Both the position numbers and the translations under genes were made by a program. From UA16 sp905478895 (lineage in GTDB: Bacteria > Bacteroidota > Bacteroidia > Flavobacteriales_D > Sanyastnellaceae), in the NCBI GenBank assembly GCA_943788495.1, contig CALSQO010000002.1, forward strand, positions 62,001 through 126,000: a DNA stretch of 64,000 nucleotides, written 5' to 3'. Under the pieces are notes generated by a model. It saw nothing but the letters and a program-made list of their open reading frames with translations, had not been told where the DNA came from and made no database searches. Positions 1 through 8,097 of this stretch are shown here, one piece after another. Position 1 is the first letter of the stretch. Each line of letters begins with the position of its first letter.

Positions 1-711
1 GGAAGGGCACTGGGTATCCCAACAATAGGAATGGTTCGTGCCGAGCCACAAGAATTGGCAAATCCCACTCCCACCCTGCAAGATTGCATGGATTGGGGGA
101 TGAAATTGGTGCCCGTTTCAAGGGCCGAATACCGGGAGAAGCACTTGCCTTTTTTCAAGGCATGGCTCCGCGACCAATTCGGCAATCCTTGGATCATTCC
201 TGAAGGAGCGGGCGACGCATTTGGCACCATGGGCTGTCAAGGCTTGATCACCTCCGAAGATCTCGAGCATCCGTGGGATGCGGTGGTTGTCAGCGCCGGA
301 ACGGGTGCTACAGCCGCAGGAATCGCCCTTGGGTTGCGCGGCTTGTCCCACCTCTTTGCGGGAAGCGCACTCAAAGGTGTTGACATGGGAAACCTGATCC
401 TAGAACGACTCGACAATGCATTAATGGATTCAAGGTGGGCCGCAGAAATCATGGAGGAAGTGACCCCTTGGCATGATGCACACCAAGGTGGATTTGGGAA
501 AATCCCGACCAAGGTTGAGGCCTTCATGGACCAATTTCAAACGGAAACCGGCATTGAACTAGATGGCGTATATACCGCCAAGACAATGCTCAAATTGCAA
601 GCAATTCTTCAAACACCCTCTGCGCAACGTCCCGAACAATTTGACCGAGGCTCTCGTGTTTTGTTCGTGCACACGGGTGGGATTCAGGGAAACCGATCCC
701 GGGAATTCTGA
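1..711 (+). CDS. PLP-dependent ACC deaminase / D-cysteine desulfhydrase family protein (5' end cut by window)
   Basis: The reading frame is open to the first base of the window (GRALGIPTIGMVRAE), so the start lies upstream and only about 236 C-terminal residues are seen. The family (fold type II PLP enzymes) cleaves D-cysteine or 1-aminocyclopropane-1-carboxylate. The glycine-rich phosphate-binding loop SAGTGATAAGIALG and the C-terminal VHTGGIQG motif are present. The N-terminal part with the PLP lysine is outside the window. It is followed 87 bases later by purF on the same strand. Desulfhydrase and deaminase activity cannot be told apart from this fragment. Confidence 0.8.
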   Translation, partial: GRALGIPTIGMVRAEPQELANPTPTLQDCMDWGMKLVPVSRAEYREKHLPFFKAWLRDQFGNPWIIPEGAGDAFGTMGCQGLITSEDLEHPWDAVVVSAGTGATAAGIALGLRGLSHLFAGSALKGVDMGNLILERLDNALMDSRWAAEIMEEVTPWHDAHQGGFGKIPTKVEAFMDQFQTETGIELDGVYTAKTMLKLQAILQTPSAQRPEQFDRGSRVLFVHTGGIQGNRSREF

Positions 712-759
712 TGCGATAAAAATGCAGGCGCATGCCTTATTTCATGATGCGGCGGGCAC

Positions 760-767
760 TACATTTG
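760..767 (+). promoter_or_regulatory. Putative -7 element (TACATTTG) for purF
   Basis: TACATTTG matches the Bacteroidota -7 consensus TAnnTTTG exactly and lies 31 bases before the chosen purF start. No clear -33 TTG is seen at the expected distance. The site argues against the upstream ATG at 769, which would fall at or before the transcription start. Confidence 0.35.
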
Positions 768-798
768 CATGGCAATCAAGCGCAAACTGGCATCCAGC

Positions 799-2691
799 AT
801 GAGCGATTTTCTCCAACACGAATGTGGCATTGCAATGCTTCGGCTCAAAAAGCCACTGCAGCATTACATCGACAAGTACGGTACGGCTTTCTATGGCCTG
901 AACAAGATGTACTTGCTCATGGAGAAGCAGCACAACCGCGGCCAAGATGGTGCTGGCTTGGCCAACATCAAGATCGATGTTCCCCCCGGAAAGCGTTACA
1001 TATCCCGCATTCGATCGGTGGATTCACGTCCCATACAGGATGTGTTCAGCCGCATCATGCCACGCTTTGAAGGGCTCGACAAATCTCAGCTGAGCGACGC
1101 TTCTTTTTTGCAGCGCGAACGCGCATTCACGGGTGAACTCTTTCTCGCGCACTTGCGCTACGGGACGTACGGCAAAAACGAGGTTGAAAATTGCCATCCG
1201 TTTTTGCGGCAAAACAATTGGCGCACCCGCAACCTCGTGGTCGCTGGTAACTTCAATATGACGAACACCGATGAGCTTTTTGAGAAGCTCGTGCGGTTGG
1301 GGCAGCACCCGAAAGAGCAAGCCGATACCGTCACCATTTTGGAGCGAATTGGGCATTTCCTCGATGTTGAGAATCAACGCATTTTTGATTCTTTGAAAGA
1401 TGCGGGACTGGAAAACACCGAGATTTCCGAACGCATCGCTGAAAATTTGGAAATCCCTACGATCCTCAAACATGCTGCAAACTCCTTGGATGGAGGTTAT
1501 GTCATGTGTGGGTTGGTCGGCCACGGGGACGCTTTCGTCATGCGGGATCCCAACGGAATTCGCCCCGCGTTTTGGTTTGAAGACGATGAAGTGGTGGTGG
1601 TTGCGAGCGAACGTCCGGTCATCCAGACCGCGTTCAATGTTTCCGCTGATCGGGTGCAAGAAGTAGCACCGGGCCACGCGTTGATCATCAAACGCAACGG
1701 TGAGGTGAGCATGCCTGAAGTCAAGTCACCCGGAGAACGCACCGCTTGCAGTTTCGAGCGGATTTACTTCAGCCGCGGCAATGACAAAGACATCTACAAC
1801 GAGCGCAAGGAACTGGGGCGCAACATGGTCCCACAGATCATCGAGGCCGTCGAACACGATTTGGACAATACCGTCACCAGCTTCATTCCCAATACGGCCG
1901 AAGTTTGTTTCTATGGCTTGATCAAGGGGTTGGAAGATTACCTGAATCAAGCCAAGATTTCTCGAATCATCGGAATGGGGGCAAATCCCGATCCTGAAGA
2001 AGTTCGCGCCATTCTAGATGAGCGTGCGCGCATTGAAAAGATTGCCATCAAAGACGCGAAACTCAGGACCTTCATAACCGAGGATACGGGGCGCGACGAT
2101 TTGGTGGCACACGTTTACGACATTGCCTACGGCACAGTCCGAAAAGGAAAGGACAACCTTGTCGTGATTGATGACAGCATCGTTCGCGGCACGACCTTGA
2201 AGAAATCCATCTTACGCATTCTCGATCGACTCGAGCCCAAACGCATTGTAGTCGCTTCGAGCGCTCCGCAGATTCGCTATCCTGATTGTTACGGCATCGA
2301 CATGGCAAAAATGGGTGACTTCATCGCGTTCCAGGCGGCCATAAGCTTGCTGAAAAAGCGCGGATTGGAGCATGTAATCGATGACACTTACGCAGCGTGC
2401 AAAAAAGAATTGGAGCTGCCCAAAGAAGAAAATGTAAACCGCGTCAAAGCCATCTATGAGCCCTTCTCAGCAGACGAAATCAGCGAAGAAATCTCTTTGC
2501 TGCTCACCCCCAAAGACATGAAGGCAGAAGTGAAAATCGTTTTCCAGACCATCGAAGGGTTGCACGCTTCCTGCCCGGACCATACCGGTGACTGGTACTT
2601 CACCGGTAACTTCCCAACGCCGGGCGGAAACAAGGTGGTTAACCGCGCATTTGTCTACTACGTGGAGGGACGGAACGACCGGGCGTACTGA
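799..2691 (+). CDS. purF: Amidophosphoribosyltransferase (long Bacteroidota form)
   Basis: It catalyses the first step of purine synthesis: PRPP plus glutamine gives 5-phosphoribosylamine. From ATG 799 the protein has 630 residues and starts MSDFLQHECGIAM. The likely catalytic cysteine is C9, exposed after removal of a short propeptide, as in class II glutamine amidotransferases. The QHNRGQDGAG segment belongs to the glutaminase domain. The PRPP loop VVIDDSIVRGTT lies near residues 453-466. About 630 residues is usual for this Bacteroidota variant, longer than the roughly 500 residues of E. coli PurF. An upstream in-frame ATG at 769 would add ten residues and is disfavoured because a -7 element overlaps that position. 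It stands as a single gene facing a convergent neighbour. Confidence 0.93.
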   Translation: MSDFLQHECGIAMLRLKKPLQHYIDKYGTAFYGLNKMYLLMEKQHNRGQDGAGLANIKIDVPPGKRYISRIRSVDSRPIQDVFSRIMPRFEGLDKSQLSDASFLQRERAFTGELFLAHLRYGTYGKNEVENCHPFLRQNNWRTRNLVVAGNFNMTNTDELFEKLVRLGQHPKEQADTVTILERIGHFLDVENQRIFDSLKDAGLENTEISERIAENLEIPTILKHAANSLDGGYVMCGLVGHGDAFVMRDPNGIRPAFWFEDDEVVVVASERPVIQTAFNVSADRVQEVAPGHALIIKRNGEVSMPEVKSPGERTACSFERIYFSRGNDKDIYNERKELGRNMVPQIIEAVEHDLDNTVTSFIPNTAEVCFYGLIKGLEDYLNQAKISRIIGMGANPDPEEVRAILDERARIEKIAIKDAKLRTFITEDTGRDDLVAHVYDIAYGTVRKGKDNLVVIDDSIVRGTTLKKSILRILDRLEPKRIVVASSAPQIRYPDCYGIDMAKMGDFIAFQAAISLLKKRGLEHVIDDTYAACKKELELPKEENVNRVKAIYEPFSADEISEEISLLLTPKDMKAEVKIVFQTIEGLHASCPDHTGDWYFTGNFPTPGGNKVVNRAFVYYVEGRNDRAY

Positions 2692-2708
2692 AGGAACCGA
2701 GCGCAGAA

Positions 2709-3701
2709 TCAGCGCTGGATCACCAAACGCTGTGCTTGCTGACTTTCGCCCAAGTGCACCATATAAATGCCTTCGGTCAAATGACTCACGTCCAATCGAC
2801 TCACTTGGATGCCCGGGTGAATCAGCTCTCGCATCATTTCACGACCGTCCAGTCCGTACACCACACATTCGACAGGCAATTGAAAATTGCCGCGTGCTAT
2901 GGTAAGCTGCGCAGATGCAGGATTGGGCGTCATCGACCAACAAGGAGCCTCAACAACCGGGTCAATGCCCACTGTGTAGGACTCCATCCAAACGGAAAAT
3001 GAATTCTCCTGTGTGATGGGCTCCCCTCCTGTCGTTGTGTCAAATGTGGTTTGTGTCAAATTGGCAAAAGCGACAAGTGGGTAGTCTTCCACAAACCAAT
3101 AATCCCCTTCCGTAAAAACTTCGTACGTCCCAAGGAATGTGGAGTCCATCAAGTATTCACTCACAGAGATGCGATACGCATCTTCCAAAACCTGTCCCCC
3201 CGGAAGTGTCAACGACCCCTGAGCCACACAGTTCGTCGAAATCGTTCCTGAGCGCTCAAATGTGATCCCCGCCGCTCCAAATGTCGCCGCAAAAGTATCT
3301 TCCCAATTGTCATCAACATTGTAGGGCAATGGGAAATACTCCTCTGTATCGGTATAGGCAACAATCAACTGGTTCTCCACTCCTCCGTAGTATTGATATG
3401 CACCATCATACGAATAATAGGTGTTCGTATTGCCAGCCTCAACGGCAATCTCTGCATTCGCAAACGACTTGCCGAAAACTGTGCTTTCCGTACTTACAAA
3501 GCTGGCAGATGCTGACTGCAAAGTGGTCGTACCCGAAAAGTCCCAGGTTTGCCCTGTGGTTCCCGTGTCCTCAGAAATCGTCAAATACTCCCCAACACCT
3601 TGGGTGAAAAACTCGCCCGACTCAGGAGTAAACAATTGCAACTGAGCGTTAAGCGTTGATGATAGAAGTGCAACCGCGCAAAGAAGAGATACGTTTTTCA
3701 T
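2709..3701 (-). CDS. Secreted protein with T9SS type A sorting domain
   Basis: This is a 330-residue exported protein. Residues 1-20 (MKNVSLLCAVALLSSTLNAQ) form a signal peptide. The C-terminal ~75 residues contain MTPNPASAQL, VYGLDGREM and LTEGIYMVHL, the pattern of the type A C-terminal domain that directs export and surface attachment by the type IX system. The middle is Thr/Gly/Tyr-rich and resembles no catalytic family I recognise. It lies 17 bases from the convergent purF end and is probably monocistronic. Confidence 0.85.
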   Translation of the reverse strand: MKNVSLLCAVALLSSTLNAQLQLFTPESGEFFTQGVGEYLTISEDTGTTGQTWDFSGTTTLQSASASFVSTESTVFGKSFANAEIAVEAGNTNTYYSYDGAYQYYGGVENQLIVAYTDTEEYFPLPYNVDDNWEDTFAATFGAAGITFERSGTISTNCVAQGSLTLPGGQVLEDAYRISVSEYLMDSTFLGTYEVFTEGDYWFVEDYPLVAFANLTQTTFDTTTGGEPITQENSFSVWMESYTVGIDPVVEAPCWSMTPNPASAQLTIARGNFQLPVECVVYGLDGREMMRELIHPGIQVSRLDVSHLTEGIYMVHLGESQQAQRLVIQR

Positions 3702-3717
3702 TCCGGCTATTTTTTGT

Positions 3718-3725
3718 CAAAACTA
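3718..3725 (-). promoter_or_regulatory. Putative -7 element for the T9SS protein
   Basis: On the minus strand this reads TAGTTTTG, an exact TAnnTTTG match 16 bases upstream of the start codon at 3701. No well-spaced -33 TTG was found, so support is partial. Confidence 0.3.
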
Positions 3726-3782
3726 GGCCAAACAGTTGACTCTTGTCGATTCCAAGGCATTCCTCGTTGGCGGTGATAACGC

Positions 3783-3811
3783 AAAAAGCACCTCCCGAGG
3801 GAAGTGCTTTT
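3783..3811 (-). terminator. Intrinsic terminator after tRNA-Leu
   Basis: The outer stem AAAGCAC/GTGCTTT has a partly paired inner segment and is flanked by A/T runs. Read on the minus strand it ends in a T run about 25 bases after the tRNA, so it fits as its terminator. Confidence 0.65.
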
Positions 3812-3835
3812 ATCGCTGCCGCTTTGCAGCTTTTG

Positions 3836-3917
3836 TACCCGGAGTGGGAATCGAACCCACACTCCTTGCGGAACACGAGTTTGAGTCGTGCGCGTCTACC
3901 AGTTCCGCCATCCGGGC
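3836..3917 (-). tRNA. tRNA-Leu (anticodon CAA)
   Basis: The minus strand folds as a class II tRNA of 82 nt. The acceptor is GCCCGGA/TCCGGGT and the anticodon stem is CACGA/TCGTG. Its loop CTCAAAC places CAA at positions 34-36. A variable arm is present and the T arm is GTGGGTTCGATTCCCAC. CCA is not encoded. It decodes UUG leucine codons. Confidence 0.95.
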
Positions 3918-4012
3918 AAGCGGACGACAAAAATAGCAAAGGATTTGTAGTAATCTGCAATTATCTACACGTTCTTCGCGCGGCGAAACGTTTATCCCTT
4001 CGCACGACCCCC

Positions 4013-5773
4013 ATGAACGGCATCCGAAACATTGCCATTATTGCGCACGTTGACCACGGAAAAACAACCCTGGTAGACAACATCATCCATCAGTGTCAAG
4101 CAGTTGACACACGGAAAGAGACCGGACAACTAATCCTTGACAACAACGACCTCGAACGCGAACGCGGCATCACGATTTTATCCAAAAATGTTTCGGCTAC
4201 TTGGAAAGGAGTCAAAATAAACATCCTCGATACTCCCGGTCACGCCGATTTTGGTGGCGAAGTGGAGCGTGTTTTGAAGATGGCAGACGCTGTTTTGTTG
4301 GTGGTCGACGCTTTCGAAGGCCCGATGCCCCAAACACGATTTGTTCTGGGAAAGGCCATCGAGCTTGGTTTGAAGCCCATTGTGGTGGTCAATAAGGTCG
4401 ATAAAGAGAATTGCACCCCAGACATCGCACAAGAGCAAGTGTTTGATCTTATGTTCACATTAGACGCTACGGAAGAACAGTTGGACTTTCCAACAGTTTA
4501 CGGATCGGCCAAAATGGGCTGGATGGGTCCCGACTGGGAAAAGCCCACCACCGACATCACGCATTTGTTGGATGTGATTCTCGAGCATGTGCCGGAAGCG
4601 CCATACCGCGAAGGGACACCATTGCTGCAGATTACGTCGCTGGACTATTCCAAGTACACGGGACGTATCGCCATCGGACGCTTGTTCCGCGGAGACCTCC
4701 ATGCGAACCAAGATTATGCCCTGTGCACCGCAAATGGAAACCGCAAAGCGCGGGCCAAAGAGTTGTTTGTTTTTGAAGGCTTGGGCAAGGAAAAGGTGGA
4801 CCACGTTCGAAGCGGTGACCTTTGTGCCATTACAGGAATGGACGGCTTCGAGATCGGCGACACCATCAGCGATCTCGAGAATCCTGAAGTCATGGAGCGA
4901 ATCGCTGTAGACGAACCTACCATGTCATTGCTCTTCACGATCAACACCTCGCCGTTCCTCGGCCGTGACGGAGATTTATTGACCAGCCGTCACATCCGCG
5001 AGCGCCTGGACGCCGAATTGCAGAAGAACTTGGCGCTTCGCGTCGAGCCCACCGATAGCGAAGACAAGTGGACCGTTTTTGGACGTGGCATTCTGCATTT
5101 GTCCGTGCTGATCGAGACCATGCGACGGGAAGGCTATGAAATGCAAATTGGAAAGCCTCAAGTGCTGTTCAAAGAAATTGACGGCGTCAAGCATGAGCCG
5201 TTTGAGCACCTCGTCATCGACGTGCCCAGCGAAGTAGCAAGCAAGGCAACGGAACTGGTGATGAAGCGCAAGGGAATGCTTCAAGTCATGGAGGCCAAAG
5301 GCGAATTGCAGCACATGGAGTACCGCATTCCATCTCGCGGGCTCATCGGGCTGCGGAACCAAGTCTTGACCGCAACATCTGGAGAAGCGGTGATGACCCA
5401 CCGGTTTGACGGCTACGAGCCCTTTGCCGGCGAACTCACTTCGCGCTCCCTCGGCTCTTTGGTCAGCAAAGAAGCAGGCCAATCCCGTGCCTTCGAAATT
5501 GACCGCCTGCAAGACCGAGGAACCTTCTTCATCGATTCAGGTCAGGACATCTACGCAGGACAAGTCATCGGCGAAAGTTCACGCGACAACGACATGGAAC
5601 TGAACCTCGTCCGCGGAAAGCAGCTGAACAACATGCGCTCGTCTGGCGCAGACAAAAGCCTTCGCATCGCTCCCCCCCGAAAACTTTCTTTGGAAGAATA
5701 CATGGAATGGATTGGCGATGATGAGTACCTTGAGGTCACACCAAAAGCGCTCAGGGTGCGGAAGGTGAAATAA
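4013..5773 (+). CDS. typA: Translational GTPase TypA/BipA
   Basis: This is a ribosome-associated GTPase of the EF-G family involved in ribosome assembly and stress growth. From ATG 4013 the protein has 586 residues, slightly short of the usual ~600. G1 is AHVDHGKTT at residues 11-19, the switch region includes RERGITI, G3 is DTPGH near residue 72, and G4 is NKVD near 125. The TypA signature SRGLIGLR and a C-terminal RKVK tail are present. The frame is open further upstream through the tRNA locus, but the MNGIRNIAIIAHVDHGKTT start matches the family. Confidence 0.95.
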   Translation: MNGIRNIAIIAHVDHGKTTLVDNIIHQCQAVDTRKETGQLILDNNDLERERGITILSKNVSATWKGVKINILDTPGHADFGGEVERVLKMADAVLLVVDAFEGPMPQTRFVLGKAIELGLKPIVVVNKVDKENCTPDIAQEQVFDLMFTLDATEEQLDFPTVYGSAKMGWMGPDWEKPTTDITHLLDVILEHVPEAPYREGTPLLQITSLDYSKYTGRIAIGRLFRGDLHANQDYALCTANGNRKARAKELFVFEGLGKEKVDHVRSGDLCAITGMDGFEIGDTISDLENPEVMERIAVDEPTMSLLFTINTSPFLGRDGDLLTSRHIRERLDAELQKNLALRVEPTDSEDKWTVFGRGILHLSVLIETMRREGYEMQIGKPQVLFKEIDGVKHEPFEHLVIDVPSEVASKATELVMKRKGMLQVMEAKGELQHMEYRIPSRGLIGLRNQVLTATSGEAVMTHRFDGYEPFAGELTSRSLGSLVSKEAGQSRAFEIDRLQDRGTFFIDSGQDIYAGQVIGESSRDNDMELNLVRGKQLNNMRSSGADKSLRIAPPRKLSLEEYMEWIGDDEYLEVTPKALRVRKVK

Positions 5774-5782
5774 GTTGTTAAA

Positions 5783-6400
5783 ATGCCCGTACACAGAGAA
5801 TCGCAAACGATCTTTTATCACATTCCGAAATGTGCTGGCTCCGGGGTTGAAGAAATGTTTGGAATGCGAACCGTGCCAAACCTCTTTTTGCCAGAATTCG
5901 GAACTGTTGAATATAATGGCGTCAAATTCTCGTTGCAACACCTTACGCCTATGGCAGTTGAGAGCCTTTATCCAGAGTTCTCTGGTTTTGCATCATATGC
6001 TATTACTCGAAACCCTTACGAAAAAGCGGTTGCTTCTTATTGTTGGTTAAGAACCAAGCACGAAAAGGCTCAATTCTTCCGCTTTCGTGAAAACCGTTTC
6101 ATCAAATGGCTGAACAACTACGCCTGTCACTTTGAAATCGATCATACGCTACCGCAGTCTTATTGGGCAAGCAATGTTGACCACAAATTTGATATAAGTG
6201 GGTATGACGCCGCAACGCAGGCCATGAGTAAGCGTATTGGAATTCCTGTTCGGGCGGATTTGCGCCATTCGAAGAGAAACAAATTAGACACCAAAAAGAT
6301 TGTTCAATCACTCTCCCAAAAAAGCTTAGATGAGATTTACAAAATTTATGAGGTTGATTTTGATATGCTTCATTACTCCAAAGGACTCATTAGACATTGA
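5783..6400 (+). CDS. Sulfotransferase family 2-like protein
   Basis: The family moves sulfate from PAPS to an acceptor such as a glycan or lipid. In this 205-residue protein a PAPS 5'-phosphosulfate-binding-like loop is seen at residues 10-20 (IFYHIPKCAGS), and the 3'-phosphate-binding motif TRNPYEKAVASY at 75-86. No signal peptide is visible, so it should be cytosolic. The stop overlaps the start of the next glycosyltransferase by four bases, implying joint work on a sulfated surface glycan (inference). Base composition is clearly AT-richer than typA before it, suggesting recent transfer. Confidence 0.75.
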   Translation: MPVHRESQTIFYHIPKCAGSGVEEMFGMRTVPNLFLPEFGTVEYNGVKFSLQHLTPMAVESLYPEFSGFASYAITRNPYEKAVASYCWLRTKHEKAQFFRFRENRFIKWLNNYACHFEIDHTLPQSYWASNVDHKFDISGYDAATQAMSKRIGIPVRADLRHSKRNKLDTKKIVQSLSQKSLDEIYKIYEVDFDMLHYSKGLIRH

Positions 6401-7293
6401 ATAAAACGCTCATCATTCTCGTCACCTTTAACGGATCCAAGTGGCTTAAAGAGGTGTTAAAATCCATTGGCACTGGATTAGAATATCACGTCTGGGCCAG
6501 AGACAATGGTTCAACTGACGAAACCGTGAGTCTCCTGAATAATCACCCGGCAGTCACTTATTTCAGTAAAGGTGAAAATATCGGTTTCGGTTGTGCGAAT
6601 AACGAGGGGATAAGATTTGCTCTAGCACAGAATTACGATTCCGTGTTTCTTCTCAATCAAGATTGTCGAATTCAATCAGACATATTTTTGTCACTCAGGT
6701 CGTTCGGGTTGACCAATAAGGAAAATGTTACTTGCCCTATTCAATTGAATTGGAATGGTATTGGCGCCAATCTCAATTTTAGTGCTCGATATGCCCCAGA
6801 TTGGGCTTCACACAAAGAGCCCTTTGAGGTAGACTTTGTAAACGCTGCCGCTTGGTTCATTCCTATCAGCATAGTTAAAAAAGTCGGTGGATTCAATCCT
6901 GTTTTCTTCATGTATGGAGAAGATCGTGATTGGGGGCGACGACTACTAGAGATTGGAGGACAGTTCACTGTGCTTCCCAATCTTTTCTGCTACCACCATA
7001 GCTCCATTCAACACAAACGACAGAACATAATTGAAACTAAGAAGAAAATTATCTTCTCCTACGAAGTGACAGAGTTCTTCTTCTCCAACAAAAATTTTAC
7101 TGAGTGGAAAAAAGGGTGGATTAAGCGCGCTTTAAAACGATCCTTTCGTCGGAAACAGCTATTCAACACTGTCACTCTCATAAACCCAATTGCAGAAGTA
7201 CGAGTCTACCGCCTTTTCCAACTGAGTGCTCCAACTTGGGGTGAAGTGAGAAAAAAATCCATGTTCTCAAGCCCATTTCTTCTTGACAATTGA
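6397..7293 (+). CDS. Glycosyltransferase family 2 (rhamnosyltransferase-like)
   Basis: This is a 298-residue inverting GT-A enzyme that would add a sugar to a surface polysaccharide. The motifs are LVTFNG at 8-13, RDNGSTD at 35-41, NIGFGCANN at 61-69, and the DXD-like NQD at 87-89. A GEDRDW acceptor-loop motif lies near residue 175. The NxGFGxxNN motif is typical of the WbbL/rhamnosyltransferase branch. The start is TTG inside TTGA, overlapping the sulfotransferase stop, and no nearby ATG preserves the N-terminal strand. It shares the low GC of its upstream partner. Confidence 0.82.
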   Translation: MNKTLIILVTFNGSKWLKEVLKSIGTGLEYHVWARDNGSTDETVSLLNNHPAVTYFSKGENIGFGCANNEGIRFALAQNYDSVFLLNQDCRIQSDIFLSLRSFGLTNKENVTCPIQLNWNGIGANLNFSARYAPDWASHKEPFEVDFVNAAAWFIPISIVKKVGGFNPVFFMYGEDRDWGRRLLEIGGQFTVLPNLFCYHHSSIQHKRQNIIETKKKIIFSYEVTEFFFSNKNFTEWKKGWIKRALKRSFRRKQLFNTVTLINPIAEVRVYRLFQLSAPTWGEVRKKSMFSSPFLLDN

Positions 7294-7296
7294 CGT

Positions 7297-8097
7297 TTAC
7301 CTCCGTAGGTCAATCTCACGCTCGATTAACCACTTCTTCCGCTGGACCAAGCTCGTCTGAGATGCATTACCTCCGTGTATGCGACAGCGTTGTGCGGGGT
7401 GTATGCCTCTGAAAAAAGTAACCGCCGGTTCTGCATATTCGGCACGTAACAACATCTCGGTATCACCCGCAACTCGAACATCCATAAATCCGCCCAATCG
7501 ATTCCAAATGTCTTTTGACCACAGCGACGGTGCGTGCGAAAGCACCCGGTGCTTCATTGACTTCAGCCCATCATCCCATCGCTCCAAAATAACACGAACG
7601 ACCCCTTCATCGCCACCAATACACTCTAGAGCATGCTGCAACCAGTCCTCATAAGCCACATCATCAGGGTCAATGAAGGTTACATGGGTCCATGGAATTT
7701 CTCTCTCGTTCGCCTTTGATATCGCCGCGTTTCTGCAAGCATATGCCCCTTGGTTTTCTGCTGCTTTAAAACTGATGATGTTGTCCCCAAGATGAAGCGC
7801 AGACAACGACTTCTGCAACGGATGTTTTGGAGAACAGTCATCTCCTATAACGAGAGTCCAGTTTGAAAACGTTTGCGCTTGAATGGATTGAATCATTTCT
7901 ACCACCCACTCAGGATGCTCGTAATAAGCGCAAACAACAAGAACATGTGTGTCCTTAGGAGCTGGTTTCGGGATAAATGACTTTTTACGTTTCTTCCTGT
8001 CTTGTTCCAGTTTTACCCATTGCAGCATGGGAATTACCCCCGCTAAACGTAAAGCAATTACAATTCTGATTCGAAGTTCTTGCATTATCCTCATCAC
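7297..8097 (-). CDS. Glycosyltransferase family 2
   Basis: This 266-residue GT2 protein has the nucleotide-sugar fold VLVVCAYYEHPEW...IGDDCS near residues 53-90 and a metal-binding DPDD near residue 142. The N-terminal ~45 residues are basic and may contact the membrane. The start ATG overlaps the stop of the upstream sensor kinase (ATGA), so it is the last gene of a five-gene minus-strand operon. It converges on the other GT2 gene with a 3-base gap, making a small glycan-modification block on both strands. Confidence 0.8.
   Translation of the reverse strand: MMRIMQELRIRIVIALRLAGVIPMLQWVKLEQDRKKRKKSFIPKPAPKDTHVLVVCAYYEHPEWVVEMIQSIQAQTFSNWTLVIGDDCSPKHPLQKSLSALHLGDNIISFKAAENQGAYACRNAAISKANEREIPWTHVTFIDPDDVAYEDWLQHALECIGGDEGVVRVILERWDDGLKSMKHRVLSHAPSLWSKDIWNRLGGFMDVRVAGDTEMLLRAEYAEPAVTFFRGIHPAQRCRIHGGNASQTSLVQRKKWLIEREIDLRR

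Noticed and set aside
31..711. Treating the ATG at 31 as the start of the first gene
   Set aside because: The frame is open to base 1 with family-like sequence (GRALGIPTIG), so the gene is cut by the window edge.
3649..3960. Open frame of 103 codons across the tRNA-Leu locus
   Set aside because: It is a translation of the tRNA and its terminator (the PDGGTGRR pattern is typical of such artefacts).
3961..3970. Single DnaA-box-like TTATCTACA before typA (and TTATCCCCA near 30597)
   Set aside because: Isolated one-mismatch sites without a cluster or AT-rich unwinding region. No oriC is claimed in the window.
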